Source: Candidatus Zixiibacteriota bacterium (GTDB lineage Bacteria > Zixibacteria > MSB-5A5 > GN15 > JAAZOE01). From it: a DNA stretch of 64,000 bases. A program made the translations under genes and the position numbers. The notes under the pieces are model-generated. The model saw only the letters and a list, made by a program, of their open reading frames with translations, was not told where the DNA came from and made no database searches. The DNA lies in contig JAZGGI010000047.1 in assembly GCA_036480375.1 (NCBI GenBank), positions 28,706 through 92,705 of the forward strand, in the 5' to 3' direction. Position 1 is the first letter of the stretch. Every line of letters begins with the position of its first letter. Below are positions 25,977 to 35,818 of this stretch, one piece after another.

Positions 25977-28657
25977 TGAAATTGAATCTGAACTGGCGAG
26001 TAATTTCTGTCATTAGTAAGCGAGATCTCAAACTGTATTTCAGCAGCCCGACCGGATATCTTTTTATAACGGTCTTTATTTTCCTGAGCGCCGCGGCAGC
26101 CTTCTGGCAGGAAAGATTTTTTGCCAATAATCTGGCCAATCTTGATCAATTGAATTCCATGTTCCCGTTCTTGCTGCTTTTATTTATTCCGGCGGTAACG
26201 ATGAACGTCTGGGCCGAAGAGCGAAGGCAGGGCACAGATGAACTTCTTTTAACTCTGCCAGCCACAGATATCGAAATCGTGTTGGGCAAATATCTTTCGG
26301 TTCTGGGAATTTATTCAGCCTCACTTATTTTATCATTTAGCCATATCATCGTTTTGTTCTGGTTGGGTAGTCCTGATTTGGGATTGATGATTGTCAATTA
26401 TTTCGGCTATTGGCTAATCGGAGCCGCCTTTTTGGGAATCGGGATGCTGGCCTCACTTCTCACCTCCAATGCGACAATCGGTTTTATTTTGGGAATGCTG
26501 TTCTGCTCGATATTTATTTTTATAGGCAGTCTCGAATGGCTCACCGGTGAATGGCTGCAAAGCATTTTGGGGCGTATTGCGATCGAGAGATATTTCAAGG
26601 ATTTTGCCCGGGGCATTATCAGTTTTTCGGGATTATTTTATTTTATCGGTGTCACCGCGATAATGCTGTTTTTGAATGTCATTATTCTCGGAAAACGACA
26701 CTGGCCCGCCACCGCCGGCGGTTATAAAATGTGGATTCATTATTTTATCCGCACTGTGGCTTTGACAATCGCGGTCTTTTCGTTTGTTGCGATCATCGTA
26801 ACGATGGCGCTGCGAATCGATGCCACGGCCGAAGGACTGCATTCACTATCGGATACATCAAAACAACTATTAGAGGATTTACCGGAAGGCAGGCAGGTTC
26901 TTATTCAAGCTTATATCAGCCCCGAAGTCCCACGCAATTTTGTCGAACCGCGCGCCAATATCATCGGCAAACTGGAAGAAATCGCGGCCGTTAGTGGCGA
27001 CCAGGTTCAAATTCTTATAAAAGATACTGAACCATTTTCCGAGGAAGCTCGTGAAGCCCGCGAAAAATTCAACATTTTCCCGCAGGAATCTTTTGTGAAT
27101 GAAGGCGGCCGTTCCGGTAAAGCCCAGGTGTTTTTGGGCGTAGCCTTTACCTGCGGCGCGCGGGAGGAAGTTATTCCGTTTTTTGACGTTGGGCTGCCCG
27201 TTGAATACGAATTAATAAGAAGTATCCGATCGGTTGCTCAAAGTAACCGCAAGAAAATTGGGATTCTAAGCACCGGTGTGAAACTGTTTGGAGATTTTAA
27301 TTACCAGACCGGACAGCAAGTACCTCCCTGGCCGGTAGTGGGAGAACTACGCAAGCAGTATGAAGTTCTCATGGTCAATCCGGAAGAATCGATCGAGCAG
27401 GAGATGGATGTTTTGATGGCGGTTATGCCTTCTACTTTGGGTCAGAAAGAATTAGATAATTTGAAGGATTATGTACAAACCGGTAAACCGACTGTTTTGT
27501 TGATCGATCCTATGCCGCTTATTGACATATCCCTCTCCCCCATCCTGCCCAGCGACGCTCAGGTTAGCATGTTCCAGCAAAACCAGCAGCAGAAACAACC
27601 CAAGGGAAACATGGAACAGTTCATGAAAGAAATCGGCGTCCCGTGGAAAATGTCTGAAGTAATTTGGGATGTGTATAACCCCCATCCCGATCTTTCGGTT
27701 CTGCAACAGGAAATTATTTTCATCGGCGAAGGGAATAAGAACAAAAGCGCTATCAACCAGGACAATCCGGTCAGCGCCGACTTACAGGAAGTAGTATTTA
27801 TGTTTCCGGGATATCTCGAATATCCTCCTGAACCCAATCTGGTATTTGAACCACTTTTGCAAACTGGGTTGGTTTCCGGCGTTCATCACTGGTATAGTCT
27901 CGTTCAGCGCGGATTTTTCGGATTGACTCTTAACCAACGGCCCAGACGAATAGCGACACCCGACTTATATACCGTGGCCGCGCGTATATCGGGAACGACA
28001 TCCGGCATTCAGAAAGAAAACGATCCGGAAAATAAATCCGGCAATTTGATAAATCTGCTGGTTATCGCGGATGTCGATTTTATCTCGCAACAGTTTTTTG
28101 AAATCCGCAATCGAGGTATTGCCAATCTCAATTTCGATAATATCAGCTTTTTCTTAAATAGTATCGATTACCTGGCCGACGACGAATCTTTCATCGAGCT
28201 GCGTAATCGGCGCGTTAAACATCGCACCCTCACCGCCGTTGAGGCCAAAACTCAGGAATTTATTACCCGACGTCTTGAAGAAGAACGCGAGGCTGAAGAA
28301 GAAGCGCGGCAGGCGCTTTCGGAAGCTCAACAAAGGCTTACTGAAAAAGTGACAGAAGTGCGCAATCGCACCGATGTCGATGAACAAACCAAACAAATCA
28401 TGGCCCAGAATATGCAGGAAGTGGAAAACAAGAGGTTTGAGGCAATTCGAGCCAACATTGAGGCTAATCGTGACGCGACGATCGCTCGCAGTCAGGAAAA
28501 CACCGAAATCGCTATCCGGGCTATTCAGGCCAACATAAAAACTCTGGCCGTGCTACTCCCGCCCGTCCCTATTTTTATCCTGGGAGTAATGATATTTATC
28601 CGGCGCCGACGCCGGGAGCATGAAGGAACTATTGCCGCGAGAAGATTGAGGAGTTAG
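25973..28657 (+). CDS. Fused GldF-GldG ABC-2 permease/auxiliary protein
   Basis: 894 residues. Residues about 1-240 hold the ABC-2 permease with six helices (typical opening KRDLKLYFSSPTGYLF). A seventh helix near 260-285 starts the GldG-like part: a large extracytoplasmic domain (SDTSKQLLEDLPEGRQVLIQAYISPEVP...) and a DUF4350-like region to about 750. Then follow a charged coiled coil (about 760-850) and a final membrane helix before a basic tail. In Bacteroidetes GldF and GldG are normally separate genes, so this is a fusion. It overlaps the ATPase gene by 4 bp. Confidence 0.88.
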   Translation: MMKLNLNWRVISVISKRDLKLYFSSPTGYLFITVFIFLSAAAAFWQERFFANNLANLDQLNSMFPFLLLLFIPAVTMNVWAEERRQGTDELLLTLPATDIEIVLGKYLSVLGIYSASLILSFSHIIVLFWLGSPDLGLMIVNYFGYWLIGAAFLGIGMLASLLTSNATIGFILGMLFCSIFIFIGSLEWLTGEWLQSILGRIAIERYFKDFARGIISFSGLFYFIGVTAIMLFLNVIILGKRHWPATAGGYKMWIHYFIRTVALTIAVFSFVAIIVTMALRIDATAEGLHSLSDTSKQLLEDLPEGRQVLIQAYISPEVPRNFVEPRANIIGKLEEIAAVSGDQVQILIKDTEPFSEEAREAREKFNIFPQESFVNEGGRSGKAQVFLGVAFTCGAREEVIPFFDVGLPVEYELIRSIRSVAQSNRKKIGILSTGVKLFGDFNYQTGQQVPPWPVVGELRKQYEVLMVNPEESIEQEMDVLMAVMPSTLGQKELDNLKDYVQTGKPTVLLIDPMPLIDISLSPILPSDAQVSMFQQNQQQKQPKGNMEQFMKEIGVPWKMSEVIWDVYNPHPDLSVLQQEIIFIGEGNKNKSAINQDNPVSADLQEVVFMFPGYLEYPPEPNLVFEPLLQTGLVSGVHHWYSLVQRGFFGLTLNQRPRRIATPDLYTVAARISGTTSGIQKENDPENKSGNLINLLVIADVDFISQQFFEIRNRGIANLNFDNISFFLNSIDYLADDESFIELRNRRVKHRTLTAVEAKTQEFITRRLEEEREAEEEARQALSEAQQRLTEKVTEVRNRTDVDEQTKQIMAQNMQEVENKRFEAIRANIEANRDATIARSQENTEIAIRAIQANIKTLAVLLPPVPIFILGVMIFIRRRRREHEGTIAARRLRS

Positions 28658-28661
28658 CGCT

Positions 28662-30023
28662 ATGAACGAAAATAAAACAACATTATGGTTCGCCGTTGCC
28701 GCCGCGGTACTTCTTATTATAGCCGTGATCGCCTCTCCCGATCGAATAACCCCCTCGGCGTTCCAGGATCAGGGTGAACCGTTCTTTCCGGATTTCAACG
28801 ACCCCAACACTGCGGCCATCCTTGAAATAGTAGAATTCGATAATAATACAGAAACGGCTTTACCGTTTAAGGTGACATTTACCAAAAATCGGTGGAGTAT
28901 CCCTTCCCATCATGATTACCCGGCTGATAATAAAGACCGTTTGGCTCGCATCGCTTCGGGAATTATCGGCATCACTAGGGACGATTTTCGTTCGGATAAT
29001 ATCGCCGATCATGAATCCTGCGGCGCTATCGATCCTCTGGATGAATCCAATTTGGCATCGTCGGGATACGGCACCCGGGTAACTATCAAAGATATTCACG
29101 ACAATATCCTGGCCGATTTGATTATCGGTATTCCGGTTGAGGGCGGTCAGGGATTTAGGTTTGTGAGATTACCTGACGAGAAACGAGTGTATGCCGTCAA
29201 AACATCAATTGATATTTCAACCAAATTTGAGGATTGGATTGATACCGATCTTCTGCAGGTCGACAATAATAAAATCAACCGTTTGTCGCTTCATGATTAT
29301 TCCATAGATGAGAGATCGGGCCGCCTGAACGAACATGATAAACTTATTCTCTATAAAAAAGACGATGACTGGACGGCGCGGGATATCGGATATGGGAAAA
29401 AGGTCGATTCGACCAAGTTAAGTGAATTGAAGACCGCGATTGATAATTTGAAAATTGTCGGAGTACGCCCCAAACCGGCCGGCCTTTCTCAAAACCTGAA
29501 AAAGATGAATCAGGAAGGGCAGGAAATAAATCGTGCGGACCTTATGAACCTTCAGGGTAAAGGATTTTATTTCACACGCGATGGCGAGCTCAAATCCAAT
29601 GAAGGTGAATTGATCGTCAGAACCGATGAAGGCGTTGTTTATACTCTACGGTTCGGTGAAATTCTTTATGGTACGGGATTATCTGTTACCGCCGGAACCG
29701 AGGAAGGCGACACCGGTGAGGGAAGCGCCGAGAACAGATACCTTTTTATAACAACCGAATTTGATCAGTCGGCCTTTACCGAACCTCCCAAACCGAACAA
29801 CACTGATTTTTTGACGATTGATGACAGTCTGTGGACAAATGCCGACCGTGAAAATAAAACCAAATATGACGTCCATGAAAAATGGCACAAGAATGTAACC
29901 GACGGCCGGATCCTAAGCGAAACTTTGAATGCTCGCTTCGCCGACTGGTATTATGTGATATCATCGGAGAGTTTCGACAAATTGAATCTGTCCCGAAAAG
30001 ATCTGATAACCAATAAAGAATAA
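28662..30023 (+). CDS. DUF4340-containing membrane-anchored protein
   Basis: 453 residues with one N-terminal membrane helix (about 8-25) and an extracytoplasmic region matching DUF4340 (FTKNRWSIPSHHDYPADNKDRLARIASGI..., followed by VTIKDIHDNILADLIIG). This family almost always follows GldG-like ABC-2 genes, and here it starts 4 nt after the fusion gene. It presumably serves as an accessory subunit of the exporter; the cargo is unknown. Confidence 0.85.
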   Translation: MNENKTTLWFAVAAAVLLIIAVIASPDRITPSAFQDQGEPFFPDFNDPNTAAILEIVEFDNNTETALPFKVTFTKNRWSIPSHHDYPADNKDRLARIASGIIGITRDDFRSDNIADHESCGAIDPLDESNLASSGYGTRVTIKDIHDNILADLIIGIPVEGGQGFRFVRLPDEKRVYAVKTSIDISTKFEDWIDTDLLQVDNNKINRLSLHDYSIDERSGRLNEHDKLILYKKDDDWTARDIGYGKKVDSTKLSELKTAIDNLKIVGVRPKPAGLSQNLKKMNQEGQEINRADLMNLQGKGFYFTRDGELKSNEGELIVRTDEGVVYTLRFGEILYGTGLSVTAGTEEGDTGEGSAENRYLFITTEFDQSAFTEPPKPNNTDFLTIDDSLWTNADRENKTKYDVHEKWHKNVTDGRILSETLNARFADWYYVISSESFDKLNLSRKDLITNKE

Positions 30024-30084
30024 GTTTGCTAATGAGATAAATTTCTTGAAGACGAGAGAATTTTCACTATCGCCTGTTTTATTC

Positions 30085-30708
30085 TTACGGAAGATCAGGG
30101 GAAGTGTATATATAGAAATAGTAATTATAGGGCAGATTAACCCCCGTAACGCTCCGTACGTCCTTCGAAATTCCGATGCACATCATAATAGCAAATTCAA
30201 AGCGTGCGAGTTTGACAATCACTTTGTTGCCATCGCATTCAAATGTCCCCCCAAATCCGGGCCCTATGTCAATCGTCTCGGAGGAAATACTCTCGCAATC
30301 AACTTCGTCTGAAAATGTAATTATTATTGAATCTGTTATAAGCAATTCACGATCATCGGGATACAGGGAAATTACGCCAAACTCATATTCGCCGGTATCT
30401 CCAGGAGGTGGACCATTTCGGAAAATGTGGTTGATAATATACAATACATCGCCGACATTAACATGGCCGTCCAAATTGGCATCTCCCGCATAAAAAGGAG
30501 ACGGCGCCTGGCCATCACGAAAAATAAAATTAATAAGATATATGGGATCGCCAACATTTATACGGCCATCAGAATTGGCATCGCCAATCGTATAATTTGC
30601 CTCAGCAATTTGAGGCATAAATACTAACGCCCATACCAAAACAGCAATAAATCCTAAAAATTCTGGCATGCCTGCCCGTAAACAGCGCAGGAATAAAGAA
30701 TGAAACAT
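30085..30708 (-). CDS. Small secreted dockerin protein with C-terminal Big/SbsA-like domain
   Basis: 207 residues. A signal peptide (to about AEA, residue 37) is followed at once by a dockerin pair (GDANSDGRINVGDPIYLINF and GDANLDGHVNVGDVLYIINH), then a beta-sandwich of about 110 residues (IIITFSDEVDCESIS..., like the bacterial Ig-like Big_5/SbsA domain). The dockerin is N-terminal, the reverse of its neighbours. GGGAGG stands 5 nt before the ATG. No catalytic residues are evident; it may be an adaptor or cell-wall binding piece. Confidence 0.82.
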   Translation of the reverse strand: MFHSLFLRCLRAGMPEFLGFIAVLVWALVFMPQIAEANYTIGDANSDGRINVGDPIYLINFIFRDGQAPSPFYAGDANLDGHVNVGDVLYIINHIFRNGPPPGDTGEYEFGVISLYPDDRELLITDSIIITFSDEVDCESISSETIDIGPGFGGTFECDGNKVIVKLARFEFAIMMCIGISKDVRSVTGVNLPYNYYFYIYTSPDLP

Positions 30709-30771
30709 GGCATCCTCCCGGCTAAATATCGAGTATATCTATAAAAAAGGCGTTAGAAGTATGACATATGA

Positions 30772-30800
30772 TATATATATTACCGATATTAAAATGTCAA
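30772..30800 (-). promoter_or_regulatory. Promoter of the small dockerin gene
   Basis: On the minus strand TTGACA (30795-30800), a 17-nt spacer and TATATA (30772-30777), about 64 bp upstream of the start codon. Confidence 0.65.
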
Positions 30801-30907
30801 GCAATTAAACTTATAGCCGGGTTATTAGCATCGTTCTGATAAGGAATGATTTTTAGCGAATTTGTACAAATAATTAAATATTCGGTCGAATCAATCCCTA
30901 AATTTCT

Positions 30908-31279
30908 TCAAATTTTATTTGCCTGTAATTTTTCCTTTTTCCGATAAATCAATAAAAGGATAGACGTTATGACTAACAAAATGATAACGCCAAATGTAAA
31001 TTTGACTTTATTGAATCCAACCACATATCCTTGAAAAACAGTTTGACCACCGGCCTGTTTGTGGGGCATAGAAAGATTGGAGATTGTATCTTTCACCAAT
31101 CCGCACTCGTATAAATATATATAGCCATCCTCAAGTGAAGGCGGATTCCAGATGGGATAATATCCCATATTTCCATCATGTATCCCTTCACTAAAAGGCT
31201 TTTTACCGGCATAAAAGGGCGGAAATAAGATCATGATTATCAAGACTATTAACGCCAGGATTAGGATTATTTTTTGCAT
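30908..31279 (-). CDS. Hypothetical two-helix membrane protein
   Basis: 123 residues with an N-terminal hydrophobic helix (about 3-22) and a C-terminal helix (about 92-112) followed by a basic tail. Between them lies a roughly 65-residue outer segment with one Cys. I recognise no family. GAGG lies upstream of the ATG. It follows the ferredoxin-type gene by 56 nt and may share its transcript. Confidence 0.7.
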   Translation of the reverse strand: MQKIILILALIVLIIMILFPPFYAGKKPFSEGIHDGNMGYYPIWNPPSLEDGYIYLYECGLVKDTISNLSMPHKQAGGQTVFQGYVVGFNKVKFTFGVIILLVITSILLLIYRKKEKLQANKI

Positions 31280-31335
31280 GCTCTCTTCCTCTTACTTGAT
31301 GTTTATCGTTTTATCGAGGATTGATTTCTATCGTA

Positions 31336-32400
31336 CTATATTTGCTTAGCGGATAATCCCCGACTCTGCAGGCGCATCTTTTCCCAGGCGGGAAAATTTT
31401 CTGGAGGATGTACAATCTCTTCTTCCGGTTTCGGTTCCAATCGAGCCGCGTCTTCGGGACAACCGGTCACGCACAGACCGCATCCGATACATTTTTCGCG
31501 GATTACAAAAGAAATGTCTTCACGAGTTTCAATCGCGCCAATCTGACATCTCTCCTGGCAAGTACCGCAATCGGCGCACAAATCGGGATCAATCACGGCA
31601 TAATAATTGGCATATGCCACCGATTTTTCAACTCCCCATTCGGTAATCCCCCGCAAAATAGCGCAGCAGCAGCCGCAGCAATTGCAGATATATCCAATTC
31701 CCGAAGCGATATTACTTACGGTATGGACTAGCCCGGCTTCTTCAGCCTCGTCCAGAAGTTTGAGAGCTTCACTTTGAGTTATGGCATCGTATCCGGGAGG
31801 CATTTTGGTCAGGTTAAAAACCAGACAATTATGAACCGGACGGTCACAGGCGTGTTCCAGTTGAGCTCGCTGAACACGGCAAATGCAATCGTGCGTAGCG
31901 AATGATTTGGCTTCCTGAAGGATTTTCTTCACGTCATCGTATGGCAAAACCCATTCGCCGTGAATGGCGCCCCGAACTGGAATAACACGATGCAGGGCCG
32001 GATCGTATTTCATTATCCCGGCCGCTCCTCCATCGGCCAGATATTCATCGACTAGGCCGGCTAATTCCTCATCCATATTGTCAAGCTGCGATTCATATAA
32101 TCCGACTACGAAAGGCGCCAGTCTGAATTTCAACATATCCGGAGTTTTCTCAAACCAGATTAACCCACGTTTGGCCATACTTATAAGATTCTCTGACGTA
32201 ACTTCAGACGGCAAAGATGCCCTCTTCGCGATTTCTGAGGCGGGCTCCATATCAATTGTCAGATACGAAGCCAATAACGCTTCATCCGAGGTAAATATCT
32301 TTTTAAGAAGCGGTATCTCGACGTTGGAAGGCGTCCGCGGAAAACCATTGGGAAGCCGGTCCAGCGCTACGGCCAATTTTTCATATATGGCATCTGTCAT
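31336..32400 (-). CDS. 4Fe-4S protein with winged-helix-like N-terminus
   Basis: 354 residues. Residues about 30-95 look like a winged-helix unit (ASEIAKRASLPSEVTSENLISMAKRGLI). The middle has clustered Cys (HDCICRVQRA... and CNCCGCCC). The C-terminal part has two 4Fe-4S ferredoxin motifs (CADCGTCQERCQIGA and CIGCGLCVTGCPEDA). Proteins of this layout are common in anaerobes and annotated only as 4Fe-4S binding proteins; roles in electron transfer or redox-linked regulation are suggested. GGGAG precedes the ATG. Confidence 0.82.
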   Translation of the reverse strand: MTDAIYEKLAVALDRLPNGFPRTPSNVEIPLLKKIFTSDEALLASYLTIDMEPASEIAKRASLPSEVTSENLISMAKRGLIWFEKTPDMLKFRLAPFVVGLYESQLDNMDEELAGLVDEYLADGGAAGIMKYDPALHRVIPVRGAIHGEWVLPYDDVKKILQEAKSFATHDCICRVQRAQLEHACDRPVHNCLVFNLTKMPPGYDAITQSEALKLLDEAEEAGLVHTVSNIASGIGYICNCCGCCCAILRGITEWGVEKSVAYANYYAVIDPDLCADCGTCQERCQIGAIETREDISFVIREKCIGCGLCVTGCPEDAARLEPKPEEEIVHPPENFPAWEKMRLQSRGLSAKQI

Positions 32401-32713
32401 AATCGCTCCCTCACTAAAAATTCCCTCAACGAATCCAAGGAACGATTATTTAAGCGAAATGTCAAATGACTATTTTTGGATGCCAAAGTGTTTGACTTTT
32501 AACGTAAAATGTATATCTTCATATAAGATGACGGGTGGAATTAGCGGGTCGGCATTTATAAAATACAAATCTTATATTTGATTTTGCAGTAACAACAGTA
32601 ATTCATCCCGGGGGCGGGGGGATTATCCGTTGAATAAATTATAGCATTGTAACTCATTTGCGAATTTGGGATATTTTATCGCTATGGGTTTATTTAAATT
32701 TCGGGGAGGTTAT
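32401..32713. other. Divergent intergenic region, no gene seen
   Basis: AT-rich spacer between the ferredoxin-type gene and the HExxH/dockerin gene. A plausible plus-strand promoter is TTGACT-N16-TATCTT near 32492-32520, and a weak one is possible on the minus strand. A G-rich run (near 32610) has no assigned role. Confidence 0.35.
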
Positions 32714-34831
32714 ATGAAAGACAAGGCTAATGTATTTATTATTACGATGACAGTTATATGTTGCGGTATTTTGATGCTGTTATTGGTGCCTGATGTAAGC
32801 ACCGAAAATGTTCCGACGGCAAATACTATCATAGGGAAAATCCCTCGATTAATCGATAACGAGAAGAGATTAATGGGAGAGGATTTGTTACCGGGGGAAA
32901 AATCTTTATCACCGGATAATATGTCTTATTGTGAGTATCAGGCATATTATTGCAATATGTATTATTACTGGCCTATTCCCAATGCGTACGGCGACGATTT
33001 TTTTAATATGCGGTTTACTGCGCCTGATGTTTGCACTCTTGTCTCGATTCATATGAAGTTTTATGAATACGGCAGTACTAATGATTCCGTAAACGGAATT
33101 AATGTGCTAATTTGGGATAACGATGAATACGGATTTCCGGGAGACACAATTGATATTATTCATGTTCCGGGATCTGATATTATTTGGTTTCCAAATTGGA
33201 CAACGATTACTCCATCCGAGCCAATAATTATTTCCGGAGATTTCCACGTCGGATATACAGTCGTTGATCAGGTAAATGACACGATATCAATAACGTCAGA
33301 CGACGGTTCCTGCGGAACTGGGCGCTCATATGAATATTGGAATAATGTATGGGGCACAATGTTGGGTGATTGGGCAAACGATGTAAACTTTTGTATTGTT
33401 ATCAATTATTGTTGCCCCGATACGAACGAGGTGCCTTATGTTACCAATCACCCAGAGTTATTACAACGTAGTTTTTGTTCCAATATGTATTATGATTATT
33501 TTGGTGAAGACCCGGAGGGAGACGAGATATATTTTGAACTAATCTCCGGACCGGGAACGATGATTGATTCTACCGGTGAATGGATATGGGAACCCGGACC
33601 TGAAGATATCGGGACTCACTATATAACCTACCAGGTATGTGATCCGACCGGATGCTCGGAAGAACTAATTACCGAAGTTATCATAGATAATTACCCCCCC
33701 GATATGATAAGTAATTGCGATATAAGTATTGAGGCCGAGGCCGGCGATCATATACTGCATATATTTACGGCTATCGGTCCGGAACGTTGTGATAATGTCA
33801 TCTATACAGTAGTCGGCCCCGGAGACATTGACTCTGTTACGGGAGTTTACGATTGGTACACAGCGCCGTCAGATTTGGGTATGTATGAAGTTATGGTAAC
33901 GGTTCAGGATATTTTTGGGCAAAGCACTGACTGCGGAATATTAATAAATCTGACTGAAGCCGTAGTTTGCGGAGATGCCAATGGAGATGGCACTACAAAT
34001 GTCGGCGATGCCGTTTTTATTATAAATCATGTCTTCAAAGGTGGCCCGCCACCCGAGCCGTTATATGCCGGTGATGCCAATGATGATGGTTTCGTTAATG
34101 TCGGTGATGCCGTGTATGTCATTAATTATGTTTTTAAAGGCGGCACTGCGCCATGTACAGATGAAACTCCGGTTTGTTGTAATGCCCCAGCCTGTTCACC
34201 CAACCCGGCCGTACCTGTTACTTACACGAAAATACCCAGCAAAGTCGCAAATTGCGGCGGTGATTTCGGACTATGGGAAGGACATCCGGTAACAGCTGAA
34301 TATGACGCTTGCTGTCTTGACGGAGATAATTGGGAGATGCGAGTTAAAAAATGTCTATCAAATTACTCTATTTCGGTCTGTACTCAGGGGAAGACCGATA
34401 TAACCGGTGTTGGTGCTGTTCCGAATCTGGCGACATGCAAATTAGTCGTGGCCGATTTAGCATTTACGGGAGCCCCTGCTCCTACCGGTCGCCCTACAAG
34501 AGCCACCTATACTTCGACTAGTGCAACCCTGGCTCATGAACAAGTGCATCAGGCTGAATGGAAAGCGGCTTTTGACGCACAATGGATAGCGGATGAACCC
34601 AAAATTGAGACCCTGACCACCGCATGCATTATACCGGAGGTTGATACCCCAGCGGAAGCCGTTGCCAAAATGAAAGCCGCCGCTGACGCTCTGGTAAAGG
34701 CCGCTGATGCCGCCGCATGGGCCAATACGCCTAATCATGGCCCTCCGGATACCAGCGGAGCTTATCCCGCACATAAGGTAAATCATAATGCTTTGATAGC
34801 GGCTCTTAAGGCGGCATTTCCGGGATGTTAA
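32714..34831 (+). CDS. Secreted dockerin protein with C-terminal HExxH domain
   Basis: 705 residues. The ATG at 32714 is chosen for its strong GGGGAGG ribosome-binding site; an upstream in-frame start at 32666 lacks one. After the signal peptide come a beta-sandwich region (about residues 80-240) and two Ig/cadherin-like domains (about 240-410). A dockerin pair (about 417-480) is followed, unusually, by a Cys-rich 220-residue C-terminal domain with HEQVHQAEW at 608-616. That HExxH motif suggests a zinc metallopeptidase; the family is not recognised. Its stop overlaps the next gene's start. Confidence 0.82.
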   Translation: MKDKANVFIITMTVICCGILMLLLVPDVSTENVPTANTIIGKIPRLIDNEKRLMGEDLLPGEKSLSPDNMSYCEYQAYYCNMYYYWPIPNAYGDDFFNMRFTAPDVCTLVSIHMKFYEYGSTNDSVNGINVLIWDNDEYGFPGDTIDIIHVPGSDIIWFPNWTTITPSEPIIISGDFHVGYTVVDQVNDTISITSDDGSCGTGRSYEYWNNVWGTMLGDWANDVNFCIVINYCCPDTNEVPYVTNHPELLQRSFCSNMYYDYFGEDPEGDEIYFELISGPGTMIDSTGEWIWEPGPEDIGTHYITYQVCDPTGCSEELITEVIIDNYPPDMISNCDISIEAEAGDHILHIFTAIGPERCDNVIYTVVGPGDIDSVTGVYDWYTAPSDLGMYEVMVTVQDIFGQSTDCGILINLTEAVVCGDANGDGTTNVGDAVFIINHVFKGGPPPEPLYAGDANDDGFVNVGDAVYVINYVFKGGTAPCTDETPVCCNAPACSPNPAVPVTYTKIPSKVANCGGDFGLWEGHPVTAEYDACCLDGDNWEMRVKKCLSNYSISVCTQGKTDITGVGAVPNLATCKLVVADLAFTGAPAPTGRPTRATYTSTSATLAHEQVHQAEWKAAFDAQWIADEPKIETLTTACIIPEVDTPAEAVAKMKAAADALVKAADAAAWANTPNHGPPDTSGAYPAHKVNHNALIAALKAAFPGC

Positions 34832-35658
34832 GGAAAGAGAATATAATATTCCGGCTTAATGCGAAGTTTTCTAAATCGTATAGGGTGGTTTCTATAATCA
34901 CCCTATATTTAATTTTTATAGTGATTCCCACATACGCAGATGTTCCTCGGCGGCCAAGTATTGAAGATTATCTGCTGCAAATGGGTTATGAACCTACTCA
35001 AGAAAGTCTGACCAGGGCATTTAATAGCGGAGATGCATGGGCTCAAATTTATTCTTTAATGTGGCTTCAGGAAAACAACGATTCTGCATTTTTGGATATG
35101 ATTCCTTCATTATTAAAGTCCAGTTCAATTAAGGTTCAACTCGAGACCGCCAAACTTCTATCGCAATTTGATCGTAGCGACGGAATTGAATGGCTGCAAA
35201 AATGGGAAAATATAGATATTAACTGGGAATCTCCCTACGTCGATACTGCCAATGCCTTATTGGACGCCGCCAGCGCGTTGGCCAAAAAGGGCGATGAAAG
35301 ACTGGCCAAATTTATTCTCCCGGCTCTGAACCATAAATTTTGGGCCATCCGAATTCATGCTGCCCGCGCGTTGGGAGATTTTAGAAATAATGAAAAGCCG
35401 GAATTGAAAGCAATTTGGATTGCTTCTGTCGATGTCGCCCTGGAAGCTTTGAATAACAGTACCGTTCGTGAAGATTTTGTCGAGCTTTATCTGACTTGGC
35501 TGGTAAACAGCCTTTTCGAGCAAGAAAGTATATCTCAGGAAATAACCGCTAAGTTTGTAGAATTAGCTTCAATGGAACATCCGGTAATTTGCCGTACGTT
35601 TGGCGTAAGAATTTACCAGGAAGATATTCCATGTGAAGAAAAGGATGCAGAAAAGTAA
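34825..35658 (+). CDS. HEAT-repeat-like exported protein
   Basis: 277 residues. A hydrophobic segment (about 22-38, ending TYADVP) acts as signal or anchor. The rest is helical, with repeated pairs such as VQLETAKLLSQFDRSDGIEWLQKW and FWAIRIHAARALGDFRNNEKPEL, typical of HEAT/Armadillo-like solenoids. The start codon overlaps the end of the HExxH/dockerin gene by 7 bp, so the two are translationally coupled; it may be an export or interaction partner. No enzyme motif is seen. Confidence 0.75.
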   Translation: MLRKENIIFRLNAKFSKSYRVVSIITLYLIFIVIPTYADVPRRPSIEDYLLQMGYEPTQESLTRAFNSGDAWAQIYSLMWLQENNDSAFLDMIPSLLKSSSIKVQLETAKLLSQFDRSDGIEWLQKWENIDINWESPYVDTANALLDAASALAKKGDERLAKFILPALNHKFWAIRIHAARALGDFRNNEKPELKAIWIASVDVALEALNNSTVREDFVELYLTWLVNSLFEQESISQEITAKFVELASMEHPVICRTFGVRIYQEDIPCEEKDAEK

Positions 35659-35766
35659 AAATTACTCTGACCTTGACCTGTCTGTTCAGGAATTGAACAC
35701 CAAAAGCACGGCAAAATTAATCCTGAAAATTTATTTATTGATTTACAACAAGTTACAAAATTTTCC

Positions 35767-35794
35767 TTGACAAATTCTTTATCTCTGATATAAT
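35767..35794 (+). promoter_or_regulatory. Promoter of the aromatic amino acid operon
   Basis: TTGACA (35767-35772), a 16-nt spacer and TATAAT (35789-35794), both hexamers exact. The predicted start is near 35801, immediately before the AAGGAG of leader peptide 1. Confidence 0.85.
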
Positions 35795-35818
35795 AAGTGC
35801 AAGGAGTTTGTGAGAACA

